Source: Asterias rubens (lineage: Eukaryota > Echinodermata > Asteroidea > Forcipulatida > Asteriidae). From it: a stretch of DNA of 64,000 nucleotides. Below are positions 35,901-46,800 of the stretch, in pieces (position 1 is the stretch's first letter; each line of letters begins with the position of its first letter). The stretch lies in assembly GCF_902459465.1 (NCBI RefSeq), contig NC_047062.1, positions 560,501-624,500 of the forward strand. The letters run 5' to 3'. The position numbers were made by a program, and so were the translations under genes. Below the pieces are notes generated by a model. It was not told the origin of the DNA. It searched no databases and saw only the letters and a program-made list of their open reading frames with translations.

Positions 35901-38900
35901 CTCTGTAGCATATATCTATGGAGATAAAAGAATTATGGACTCTCACCCTGCTACTACATGCACACACCCTCTGTAGCATGTATCTAGACAGATGTAAGAA
36001 TTTATGAACTCTCACCCTGCTACTACATGCACACACCCTCTGTGGCATGTATCTAGGCAGATGTAATAATTATGAACTCTCACCCTGCTACTACATGCAC
36101 ACACCCTCTGTAGCATGTATCTAGGCAGATGTAATAATTATGAACTCTCACCCTGCTACTACATGCACACACCCTCTGTAGCATGTATCTAGGGAGATAA
36201 AAGAATTATGAACTCTCACCCTGCTACTACATGCACACACCCTCTGTAGCATGTATCTAGGCAGATGTAATAATTACGAACTCTCACCCTGCTACTACAT
36301 GCACACACCCTCTGTAGCATGTATCTAGGGAGATGTAATAATTTATGAACTCTCACCCTGCTACTACATGCACACACCCTCTGTAGCATGTATCTAGGGA
36401 GATGTAATAATTATGAACTCTCACCCTGCTACTACATGCACACACCCTCTGTAGCATGTATCTAGGGAGATGTAATAATTATGAACTCTCACCCTGCTAC
36501 TACATGCACACACCCTCTGTAGCATGTATCTAGGGAGATAATAATTTAATGAACCTTTCAGCCACAGACCTTCTTAGATTATCATGACATAACCCTTAAA
36601 CCTTTCCTGGTTTAAAATTGTCCAGCATTTTTCAATAATAGATAAACTAATGCCAGCCTGCAATTTAATATCATGTGAATGCATTACACAGTACACACAT
36701 GTATGTTTGTACACTGTTAGTTTTATACACAGTTGTGCCACCATAAACAACCATTTTAGTTGAATGGTTCAAATGGTGAGCCAACTCACTGCAAAAAGTT
36801 ACTATCTTTTGAAATTTGAAACTGCGTGTTTTGGGGTGAGTACCTTTTCATTTCATGATTATTGATCTGATTTGTTTTAGGTGATTATTGAACAGCTTGT
36901 TCAGAATAGCAAAAGCTTCAAGGATAAAACGGTTTATTCTCAATCCAAATATCTGAAGAGGAAAAGAGAAAAGTAAGTCTTCAAGTTTCGAAGTTTTTTT
37001 GCATTTTTAACCAGTTTTAAGTTAAAGTTAAGTTTAAAAGCACAACATAACATAACATAACAGTTAAGATATATAAGGCGCAATTCCATCTAGATCATAG
37101 CGCACTAGAAAGATATTAAATAGGAAAAAGGTGAGTCTTAAGGACTTTACGAAAAGCAGAAAGAGTATTAGATTCCCTAATGGCAGTTGGGAGATTGTTC
37201 CAAATTATTGGCCCAGCCACACTGAAAGCCTTTTGAGTTTTGACCTAGAATTTGGTTTTGTCTGTTTAACCTGAAACATCTTAAATGTTGATGAAATGTT
37301 CACAGGTTGTTTGGAATAGAGGGTACAGCTGAATTAATAATAAATAAAACAAAGGAAATGACCAACAATCGGTTTTAATTACAATGTATTCTTTTTAAAG
37401 ATGCTATGTCAGATTTTTGACCCCAAACATTAAAAAATAGATTCGTTTAAGTGAATGGTATTTCAAAGAGTATCACCCGCTCTAACGAAAAAAGGTTTAA
37501 CTTTTACTTTTGATGGTCAGGAACCATGACAAAAATTTAAAACGTTTCTTATAAAACACATAAGAATTGGTCACGTGATATATTGTCGGGATCCCGATGA
37601 AAACTAATTTTGAGCACTTTATTTCACTGCTACTAATAGTTGGCCGACTTTTTCGAGCAATGACTCAAATGAAAGCTTGACTCTTTCTCGACCCCCATCA
37701 AAATACCTATTGAATTTTAAATCAATATTTTGGGCCAAATCGGCCAAAAATCTGACATAGCATCTTTAACATTGTTGTTTCCTGGATGTTTAAATATAGA
37801 TAGACTATTTTACTTTTACAGGCATCTGATGCAGTTTCAGATCCTAAGACCAAATACAATGCTGCTTTGTGAGATGTACGGAGCAAGAGCTCCTTCTAAA
37901 AATATGTAAGTACTTCTCGACAACCCCCCCTCCCCTCCCCCCTCCACCTCACAACCATTAAACCTCTACTTGAAATTTGTTGATTTTCTTATAATCATGT
38001 TCCCAATATCTTTTGATGATTCTGTGACATCACAGTCTTGTATACAATGTTTGGGTTGTTTTCAATGTTTATTGCCACTTCTCTATTTAAGAACTGTCTG
38101 ATTTGTGTCTGAATCATCACAAATGTAACATTTCTGTATCAACAATGGTGAGCTGCAAAATCAAATAATAATTGAAATCTTTTGGATTCCTTGTACGAAA
38201 TGCATTGGAAAGTTATGTTACTGTGTTGTGTGTTTTTCTTTGAAGCCATTTACGGATTGACACTTTGGCTCAGATCCTTACAGCAGCTAACATCCAGAGT
38301 GGCATCAATGTCATGATGATGGAGACATGTCAAGGGTTACTTCTAGGAGCTATCATGGAAAGAATGGCTGGTAAGACATATTTTATTCCAAACAATATGC
38401 TCTGTCTTTACTGTTCCCTCAAAGACAAACAAATGTCAGTTTTATATAATTGACATAGCTCAAGACAAATCAATAATTGGCAGATTGTCATACAGTAGTC
38501 GCTTATAAATGCTATCCTTTGCTGTTGTTAATAGAAATGTACGTTTTCTTCATAAATGTTTCTATACAAGAAGAAATAAATGTGTCTCTTTTACAATGAA
38601 GCTTGATTAGACTGAACAAAAGAAACACTGAGCAATGTATTTGACTTTGTCTTCTAGGCCAAGGTATCGTTGTACAAATACACTCAGAGAATGCTCCAGT
38701 CATGCTTGCTGTGGATGCTTATAACTTCCCAAACAGCTACAAAGACACTCTGTATTCATTTCCATTGGATCAACTCCATCTTCTGGATGCGGAGGAGTTA
38801 CTTAAAGACAGTCCTGAGGAATCTCAGAATGTAGCCGAGTCACAAAACACTAATGCTCAACAGGAGAAAACAACGGTCAATGCTATTGGTCAGGACCAAG

Positions 38901-41620
38901 TAACAGTTGATTCTATTGGTCAGGACCAAGTAACGGTCGATGGTGACCATCTTCAAATGAAATCCCAACACTCAGAATTCTTAAGAGATGAGACTTCAAG
39001 ATTAGTAACAAACGATGTACATATTGGAATGGAAGAAACGACAGAGCAATTATCTAGAGGTGATGAGGAAGTACTTATGGCTGCTTGTGACACTACTGGG
39101 GATCCATCCAGTAATTCTAAAGACATGGAGTGTTCATCACAAACTGATGGGAAACAAGGACTCAAAAGAAAATGTGCAGTGGTGAGAACAATTAATGTTG
39201 GAAACAATCTTGAGGAGTGTTAGGGCCTTGGCACACGAGGCAATTTACAGCCAACCAGTTCCAGGCTCCATGAAGATATAATCTTCTTTGGAATCATAAG
39301 ACATTGTTTGAAAAATGACTTGTGTGCTACAAAAGTAGTCCTGTAGCATGCACTGTATCTGGTTGCCTCCAAGTTGCCTGCAAATGTTGCATTTTTAATT
39401 AAGTTTTTTCAAGAACATAGAATTAGTTGTTGCATTCTTAATTCTTACCAACTAAAAGGACCTATTGTATAAATGCAAAAAATAGTTAATGGCCTGACAT
39501 TTTGATCCTAGCAGAATCTTTCTCAAAGGCTATTGACTTCTCCATCTTTCATAACATTTTACTTTTATTGCCTTCAATACGAAGTATAATTTTTTTGATT
39601 GTTAAAATATCAATTTTCAACAGTTGGGAAATATCTGCAAAAAGACCAACTTGTAAAAACCTTTCCAAAGAAATAATTTTGTAACTGATGATTTTTTTTT
39701 TTTTGCTTTATTTTTTACAAGAATCCAGAGAAGTTGGCTAGGAAACAACGAAGAAAAGAAAAACAAATTCGAGTTGGTACTCTTCTTCACTCTACTATGA
39801 TGGATACGTAAGTCATACATTTTATACTTGTCTTGTATTTATTCATGTCCTGTTTTACTCGTTGGTAAAGTATATATTAATACACTCTTAGAGACTCGTA
39901 GTAAATGTATATAATTTTGGCTTCCAAGTTTTTATTACTATTGTTATTTGAATGTTTATTTGATTGATTTGTTTACTAGGTTGGTACTAGCATGTAGATT
40001 TCAACCCCTTCCTATCTTCAAGGCATTATATAAATACTTGGCGCCATCGAGGCCATTCGTTGTGTACTGTCATTACATTGAGGTAAGTTAAGTTCTGGAT
40101 AGAGGCCATTCGTTGTGTACTGTCATTACATTGAGGTAAGTTAAGTTCTGGATAGAGGCCATTCGTTGTGTACTGTCATTACATTGAGGTAAGTTAAGTT
40201 CTGGATAGAGGCCATTCGTTGTGTACTGTCATTACATTGAGGTAAGTTAAGTTCTGGATAGAGGCCATTCGTTGTGTACTGTCATTACATTGAGGTAAGT
40301 TAAGTTCTGGATAGAGGCCATTCGTTGTGTACTGTCATTACATTGAGGTAAGTTAAGTTCTGGATAGAGGCCATTCGTTGTGTACTGTCATTACATTGAG
40401 GTAAGTTAAGTTCTGGATAATGTTAGTCACATTGACATATAACATGACACCTATTTATGGAACTAATTTGTTGGCATTGTTGGAAATACTTTGCTTAGCT
40501 GACACAGGTTTCAGCCAAGCTACGTTGATTGTGATTTGTTCTCTTCTATATCTTATCAATCTTAGGACATCAATTTTGTTTTGAAGCAATTTTCTTTCAG
40601 AGGATTTTTATAATGGCTGACTAAGCCTAAGCCAAGGTAGATGTTGTGAGTGACTCATACCAATTAAGAGAAATATCAAGCTATGGCAAACATGATTCTG
40701 GGCTCAATTGTAAAGAGTAATATCATTTATTGTTTGAAACTGCTCTATATTCTTTTACACCTTTGTATGATCATTGATAAGTACATGTTTTTGTTTGTTT
40801 GTTTGTGTGACTTGCAGCCTCTGATGGAATGTAATGAGTGGTTGAGGAACTCTGGAGATGCAGTGGCAGTCAACATTAGAGTTACAGAAACATGGTTCAG
40901 AGAGTATCAGGTAGGGCAAAATTATTTTATATTTTTAAGGCAATGGACACTATTGGTATTTACTCAAAATAATTATTAGCATAAAACCTCACTTGGTAAT
41001 GAGTAATGGGGAGAGGTTGATAGTATAGAACATTGCGAGAAACGGCTCCCTGTGAAGTGCCATAGTTTTTGAGGAAGAAGTAATTTTCCATGAATTTGAT
41101 TTTGAGACCCCAGATTTAGAATGTTGGGTCTCGAAATCAAGCATCTGAAAGCACACAACGTCGTGTGACAAGGGTGTTTTTTTTTTCATTATCTCGCAAC
41201 CTAGACGATCAATTGAGCTCATATTTTCACAGGTTTGTTATTTTATGCATCCCCCTCCCCCCGTGTATCTTTATTGTGTGCTTGGAGCCTCAGGAATTCT
41301 TTAGAGGAAATTAAGGTGGGGGTACAGGAAGAAAGTAAGGGAACATTTGGGGTATTTAAATTGCTTACCCAGGCAAACTCCCAGGTATTAGCTACTCCCA
41401 CTTGTGAACAATCACATGGCTTGTAGTGGAGTTGATTTCTCAGGAATTGATTAATGTGACCAGGGCTTTAGTTGGCTGCACAGCTTGGTGGTTTTCATGT
41501 CCATTTTCTTTGCTTTCCTTTCAGGTACTACCAGAGCGTACACATCCCCATGTCAACATGAGCGGTACCGGTGGATATATACTAACTGGAATCAAAGTGT
41601 GTGATGAAGCACAAGAATAA
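32991..41620 (+). CDS. TRMT6: tRNA (adenine-58-N1)-methyltransferase non-catalytic subunit TRM6, 11 exons
   Basis: Exons 32991-33088, 34729-34865, 35487-35587, 36881-36972, 37822-37905, 38246-38370, 38658-39181, 39722-39807, 39980-40082, 40818-40910 and 41525-41620 join in frame to 512 residues. TRM6 pairs with the catalytic TRM61 to make m1A58 in tRNA. Recognisable blocks are VILKKGKNLRLYQV, KHFCLDDAIGKPYGTTWE, NSKSFKDKTVYSQSKYLKRK, ILRPNTMLLCEMYGARAP, LRIDTLAQILTAANI, GIVVQIHSENAP, KLARKQRRKEKQIRVGTLLH, RPFVVYCHYIEPLMEC and HPHVNMSGTGGYILTGIKV. Exon 7 encodes an acidic, poorly conserved insert that includes a tandem IGQDQVTVD duplication. The donor of exon 9 is repeated seven times (separate entry). 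The gene converges on CHURC1. Confidence 0.96.
34361..34401. mobile_element. Half copy of the GTGGTGGCGCCATACGG MITE
   Basis: AAAAGTGGCGGCGCCATACC followed by an AAACTTTTCC end in TRMT6 intron 1. Only one terminal inverted repeat of the family is present. Confidence 0.6.
35880..36545 (+). repeat. About 66-bp minisatellite in TRMT6 intron 3
   Basis: About ten units containing GAACTCTCACCCTGCTACTA, CATGCACACACCCTCTGTAG and CATGTATCTAGGCAGATGTA. It begins about 290 bp after exon 3 and ends about 340 bp before exon 4, so no functional splice junction is included. Confidence 0.95.
36600..36835 (+). repeat. Third dispersed relative of the 118-bp repeat
   Basis: AAACTAATGCCAGCCTGCAA, TGCATTACACAGTACACA and ACAGTTGTGCCACCATAAAC match the segment at 20.24-20.40 kb. 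Confidence 0.7.
37020..37235 (+). repeat. Interspersed repeat fragment (probable SINE/LINE tail)
   Basis: Contains AACATAACATAACA, AAGGCGCAATTCCATCTAGA, CATAGCGCACTAGAAAG and GGGAGATTGTTCCAAATTAT. This is typical wording of dispersed repeats ending near a polymerase III-like body. Its class is not certain. Confidence 0.4.
38868..38943 (+). repeat. In-frame 30-bp duplication in TRMT6 exon 7
   Basis: ATTGGTCAGGACCAAGTAAC occurs at about 38884 and again at about 38914, encoding IGQDQVTVD twice (NAIGQDQVTVDSIGQDQVTV). It lies in the variable acidic insert of TRM6 and keeps the frame. Confidence 0.9.
40049..40430 (+). repeat. 53-bp tandem array spanning the TRMT6 exon 9 donor, 7 copies
   Basis: Units of GAGGCCATTCGTTGTGTACT ... 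CATTACATTGAG|GTAAGT ... CTGGATA repeat every 53 bp, with GT donors at 40083, 40136, 40189, 40242, 40295, 40348 and 40401. The first unit is the true end of exon 9 (PFVVYCHYIE). The sequence after the first donor reads GTA AGT TAA in frame, so use of any later donor terminates translation. Confidence 0.97.
40936..41245. mobile_element. Truncated copy of the AAGGCAGTGGACACTATTGG element
   Basis: Left terminus TTAAGGCAATGGACACTATT, then GAGAAACGGCTCCCTGTGAA, CTCGAAATCAAGCATCTGAA and TTTTCACAGGTTTGTTATTT. The right terminus is absent. Relatives are at 43994-44890 (with an insertion) and at the right edge of the window. It lies in TRMT6 intron 10. Confidence 0.8.
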
Positions 41621-41654
41621 TGGATCCAAACATGTATTAATTGATTTCCTTATA

Positions 41655-42265
41655 CTGAGGACTGTACCAGTAAACTGATTATGCTTTCCATGGGATCAGG
41701 TTTACAACCATAATCAGAGTCCAACAGTTTGGGTGTTGAGTTACTGAATGGTGTCGGACTGAGGACTGCACTAGTAAACTGATTATGCTTTACATGTGAT
41801 CAGGTTTACTGCCATAATCAGAGTCCAACAGTTTGGGTGTTGAGTTACTGAATGGTGTTGGACCGAGGACTGCACTAGTAAACTGATCATGCTTTACATG
41901 TGATCAGGCATACCACCATAATCAGAGTCCAACAGTTTGGGTGTTGCGTTACTGTACGGTAGTGGATTGAGGACTGCACTAGTAAACTGATTATTGTTAA
42001 CATGGGATCAGGCATACCACCATGATCAGAGTCCAACAGTTTGGGTGTTGCGTTACTGAATGGTGTTGGATTGAGGACTGCACTAGTAAACTGATAATGC
42101 TTTACATGGGATCAGGTTTACTGCCATAATCAGAGTCCAACAGTTTGGGTGTTGAGTTACTGAATGGTGTTGGACTGAGGACTGCACTAGTAAACTGATT
42201 ATGCTTTCCATAGGATCAGGTTTACTACCATAATCAGAGTCCAGTAGTTTGGTTGTTATTGAATC
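41655..42265 (+). repeat. 104-bp tandem array in the TRMT6 3' UTR, 6 copies
   Basis: GAGGACTG markers at 41657, 41761, 41865, 41969, 42073 and 42177 give an exact 104-bp period. Units contain CTAGTAAACTGATTATGCTT and CATAATCAGAGTCCAACAGT. The array starts about 35 bp after the stop codon and so is probably transcribed in the 3' UTR. Confidence 0.95.
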
Positions 42266-42269
42266 TCTG

Positions 42270-43275
42270 TGTAAAATGAATGCGAGGTCAAAATTACATC
42301 TGGTCAGGCTGGTATGTGGCATTATTCACAAGCCTCAAAGTGTGATGTCAGATATTCAGGCTGATCTAAAGATATACATGTACTGTAATCTCACTCACTT
42401 CCTGAGATCCTCCCTAATGCAATGCCTGATCTTACTTGAGTTTGATGGATGGATTTTGGGGTCCAAAAAGCTTCTTGGTAATGGCCCAACATTTCAACCC
42501 TAGCATAATCTAGGTTTGGGCTTAGTCCGAACGACCACCTGCGGCTACAACTGCACTACAAATAATAGCATCCTTATGAACACTAAGCCACAGGCCTAGT
42601 CACTATAGTCTTTGATAAATGCATTGCTTTCGTCAAATATAATCGCGGGTACTACCACCTTTTACATTTATATAAAATTATAAGTTATTTTGGTTGGTAA
42701 ACAATCTTGAGCAAAAATCCTTATTTAGCATTAATATAGGAAGGGTACGTTTCCAGAACATTTCATTCCATATTTCAAAAGAACATTTCAAAGAATTTAC
42801 AAATTTCCTTAAAGATGTTTCAGAAAATAACCACTGCTTTTTTGTTCCAACTTTCAGAAAAAACTTGTTTGTTTTAAAAATATCAATGTGTACTCTTGAA
42901 TACATGTACATAAAATGTGAACATGCTGCATAAATTTAAGTACTGCTAAAGTTGATTTCATAAAACAAAATATTTCCTGGAAATTGTCATAAAATGACAT
43001 TTAACACACTTTGAATTATTGACATAACTCCTGACAAAAATAATTCACAACTAATAAATAAACTATTTAATCTTTACCGTTTATTTTGTTGATATAGTAA
43101 AAAAAAACTGTACAGTGTACAGACGATGTGTGTAAGAACGTCTATTGTTCAAATAAACATTATTAGTTAAACTGAACATTTAATGATGGCAGATTAATTA
43201 TTGATATTGGTGTCCAAATTCTGCATTCCTCGTGATATTCATTTATAAATTGGTAATTGTTGTACTTTGTTGCAC
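42270..43275. other. TRMT6 3' flank, likely rest of 3' UTR
   Basis: AT-rich and without recognised repeats. An AATAAA at 43152-43157 is a candidate poly(A) signal for TRMT6, but other A-rich signals cannot be excluded. Confidence 0.4.
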
Positions 43276-43278
43276 TTA

Positions 43279-43523
43279 TGGGTGCGTTCGTTTAGCTTCC
43301 CTGGGTCGACCTCGGTCTGCCCCGGTACGTCCGAATAGCTTTGACGGGGCTCACCCGGGTCAGCCCCCAGTGCCCTGCTTGTGGAGTGGGTCACTTGGGG
43401 GTGACCTGAGGTGCATGCCGTCACCACGAGAGGGCAAGTGTGAACGTTCGATTAGCTCTTGTCAGGGGCTCACCCGAGTGAGCACTGCGGGGTCGACCCA
43501 GGGAAGCTAAACGAATGCACCCT
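43279..43523. mobile_element. GC-rich inverted-repeat MITE
   Basis: GGGTGCGTTCGTTTAGCTTC at the left is matched by the complement of GGGAAGCTAAACGAATGCAC at the right. CCTGGGTCGACC and CTCACCCGGGTCAGC motifs recur inside in inverse. The GC content is far above the flanks. It resembles hAT-type MITEs with GGGTGCGTTCG ends; a target duplication is not evident. Confidence 0.8.
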
Positions 43524-43850
43524 TTGTTCTCTATCAATGCCAACTCTTTGGCCTGCAGCTCTATTTTATAGCGCTCCTCAGAATTCTTCCCTTGTTCACC
43601 GAATGTCCAATGGTTTGACAGTAATCATTGGGGTTCGGTTTGAATGTATTCTACCATTTCATTTGGCGCAATTCTTTTTGAGTATTGGTCATTTATGTAC
43701 AATGTTTGAGACATCACTTTTATGCACAAGAACAGTTGTATCCATAGTAAGCATTAACTGTTTTGTTCCACCACAGCTCGGCTTTAGAACAGCTGGATTC
43801 ATTTCACCCTAATCACCATTCTATGTAGATCTGTCCAAGCATTTGTTGCT

Positions 43851-43856
43851 TTTATT
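43851..43856 (-). terminator. CHURC1: Poly(A) signal AATAAA of CHURC1
   Basis: On the minus strand GGAATAAAAGC follows the CHURC1 stop codon (43873-43875) by 16 bases. This gives a very short 3' UTR if used. Confidence 0.6.
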
Positions 43857-43872
43857 CCATCCCAGCCGAGCA

Positions 43873-46800
43873 TCAGAATAAGTGCATTTGTTTTCCTGGA
43901 TCGTCTGGCAGGATGCTCCTAGTGTCTTGTGCACTACCACATAGAATACAAACCATCGAGTATTCCTGGAATATAAACAAATCAACCATTAAAAGCAGTG
44001 GACACTATTGGTAATTACTCAAAATATTTATTAGCATAAAACCTTTCTTGGTGACGAGTAATTGGGAGAGGTTGATGGAATAAAACATTGTGAGAAACGG
44101 CTCCCTCTGAAGTGCCATAGTTTCGAGACAGAAGTAACTTTCCACTAGTTTGATTTGAATTGAATTGAATTGAATGGTTTATTCGTCAAGTATATAAAAA
44201 TACATGAAATTTACAATCCTATTGTACAGCAACATATAAAATATTAAAATGTAAAATTGCACAAGAATTACCACAATACTACATAAACAATAACCTTAAT
44301 GTAAGTTAAAAAAATGAAAGTTTATAAAAAAAAAACAAAAACAAACAAACAAACAAACAAACAAACAGTCAAATGCTAAAGCATGATTGGGTAGTGGACC
44401 CCTCCCCAAATTAAAAGAGGCCAAATTGCACAGGAGATGCCAGAAAATCAAATAAAACAATAATAAACCATTAAGACAGTACATAGGGCTGGATGCATTG
44501 CAGTTATCTAATAAAATCACAGTTAAAATTATGGATAGCAATAGGTAAAAATGAGTTCTAGAACCTGTTAGTCTTAAGGCTTAGTTGACGGATCCTACCA
44601 GATTTGTTGTGAACAATCAGTGGGTAAAGGGGATGTGTGTTGTCAGACAAAATACAGTGGAACTTACTCATAAGTCTTTCGAGACCTCGGGTTGAGGTCT
44701 CGAAATCAACCATCTAAACGCTCACAACTTCGTGTGACAAGGCTGTTTTTTTTCTTTCATTATTATCTCGCAAGTTCGATGACCAATTGAGCTCAAATTT
44801 TCACAGGTTTGTTGCTTTATGCATATGTTGAGATACACCAACTGTGAAGGCTAGTCTTTGACAATTACCAATAGTGTCTACTGCCTTTAAGCTAAATAAA
44901 ACTTAGACATTACATTATTAATTTGTAACTTAAAGCATAGAGTAAGGACAGAGATGCTTAAAGGAACACGTTGCTTTGGATCGGTCGAGTTGGTCTTTGA
45001 AAAGCATTTGCAACTGTTTGTTATAAAATGCATATTATGGTTAGAAAGATGTTTTAAAAGTAGAATAGAATGATCCAAACAAATTTGCCATGAAATTGCG
45101 TGGTTTTCCTTTTACTTGGCGAACTAACACGGTCTGCCATTTATTGGAGTAAAAAAACTTGACTCCCATAAATGGCCGAACGTGTTAGTCGACGAGGTAA
45201 AAGGAAAACCACGCAAATTTGAGTGATACTCGTGTGGATAATTATATTCTACTTTTGAAATATCTTTCTAATCATATGCATGGTATAACAAACGGTTACA
45301 AATGATTTTCAAAGACCAACTCGTCCAATCCAAAGCAACGTGTTCCTTTAACACCACATTTCAATGTCAGGGCATTTCTTATGACAGAAACTGATCATTC
45401 TGAGAACACCATAAGACTTTTCCAAACCATGTGAGTTTGAAAGACAAGTCCGATACTATTCATAAATAAATCATAAAAGAAAATCTAACTCAATACATTC
45501 CCTATGAGCTTCTGTCAATCACTAGTGCATTCTTCCATTAAGAGTTTAATTGTGACTGGATTGTACACCAATACATGAGGCTAATATGCTTACCTGGTGT
45601 TCACCATCTATTCTAAACTGGATTGCACACCCATTCATGAGGCTAATATGCTTACCTGGTGTTCACCATCTATTCTAAACTGGATTGTACACCCATTCAT
45701 GAGGCTAATATGCTTACCTGGTATTCACCATCTATTCTAAACTAGATTGTACACCCATTCATGAGGCTAATATGCTTACCTGGTATTCACCATCTATTCT
45801 AAACTGGATTGTACACCCATTCATGAGGCTTATATGCTTACCTGGTATTCACCATCTATTCTAAACTGGATTGTACACCAATACATGAGGCTAATATGCT
45901 TACCTGATATTCACCATCTATTCTAAACTGGATTGCACACCCATTCAGGAGGCTAATATGCTTACCTGATATTCACCATCTATTCTAGACTGGATTGCAC
46001 ACCCATTCATGAGGCTAATAATGCTTACCTGATATTCACCATCTATTCTAAACTGGATTGTATACCCATTCATGAGGCTAATATGCTTACCTGGTATTCA
46101 CCATCTATTCTAAACTGGATTGTACACCCATTCATGAGGCTAATATGCTTACCTGGTATTCACCATCTATTCTAAACTGGATTGTACACCCATTCATGAG
46201 GCTAATATGCTTACCTGATATTCACCATCTATTCTAAACTCATACTGATGTTCAGCTATAAGATGTTCACACACTGCACACACATCTGCCAAAGAGAACC
46301 AATGGGACGTATCAGCTCAAACAGATACTCTTTACTAAAGATTTGGTACCCTAGATTTGGTACCCTAGATTTGGTACCCTAGATTTGGTACCCTAGATTT
46401 GGTACCCTAGATTTGGTACCCTAGATTTGGTACCCTAGATTTGGTACCCTAGATTTGGTACCCTAAATTTGGTACCCTAGATTTGATACCCTAGATTTGG
46501 TACCCTAAATTTGGTACCCGAGATTTGATACCCTAGATTTGATACCGCAAACCTTTACCATACCCCAGAGGCCTAGATCAGTTACACACAGCTTGGTTAT
46601 GGCATTGGTACCCCTTCATATGAGCAAGGTTTCATGGAGTAACACAATTTCTTGACAAAATTTGCAAACCAATTTTATCTTCTGGGTGAGTAAACTGCGA
46701 CTGCTTCTGTTTCTATAATTTCTTTTGAATGGTTATTTGTAACTTGTCTACTATTTGTTACTTGTCCACCATCCATGTGACTTGGGTAGAGATATCATTA

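Noticed and set aside
45565-46240. CRISPR-like array
   Set aside because: Units are contiguous without variable spacers, the sequence is an animal intron, and each unit contains exon and donor sequence of CHURC1.
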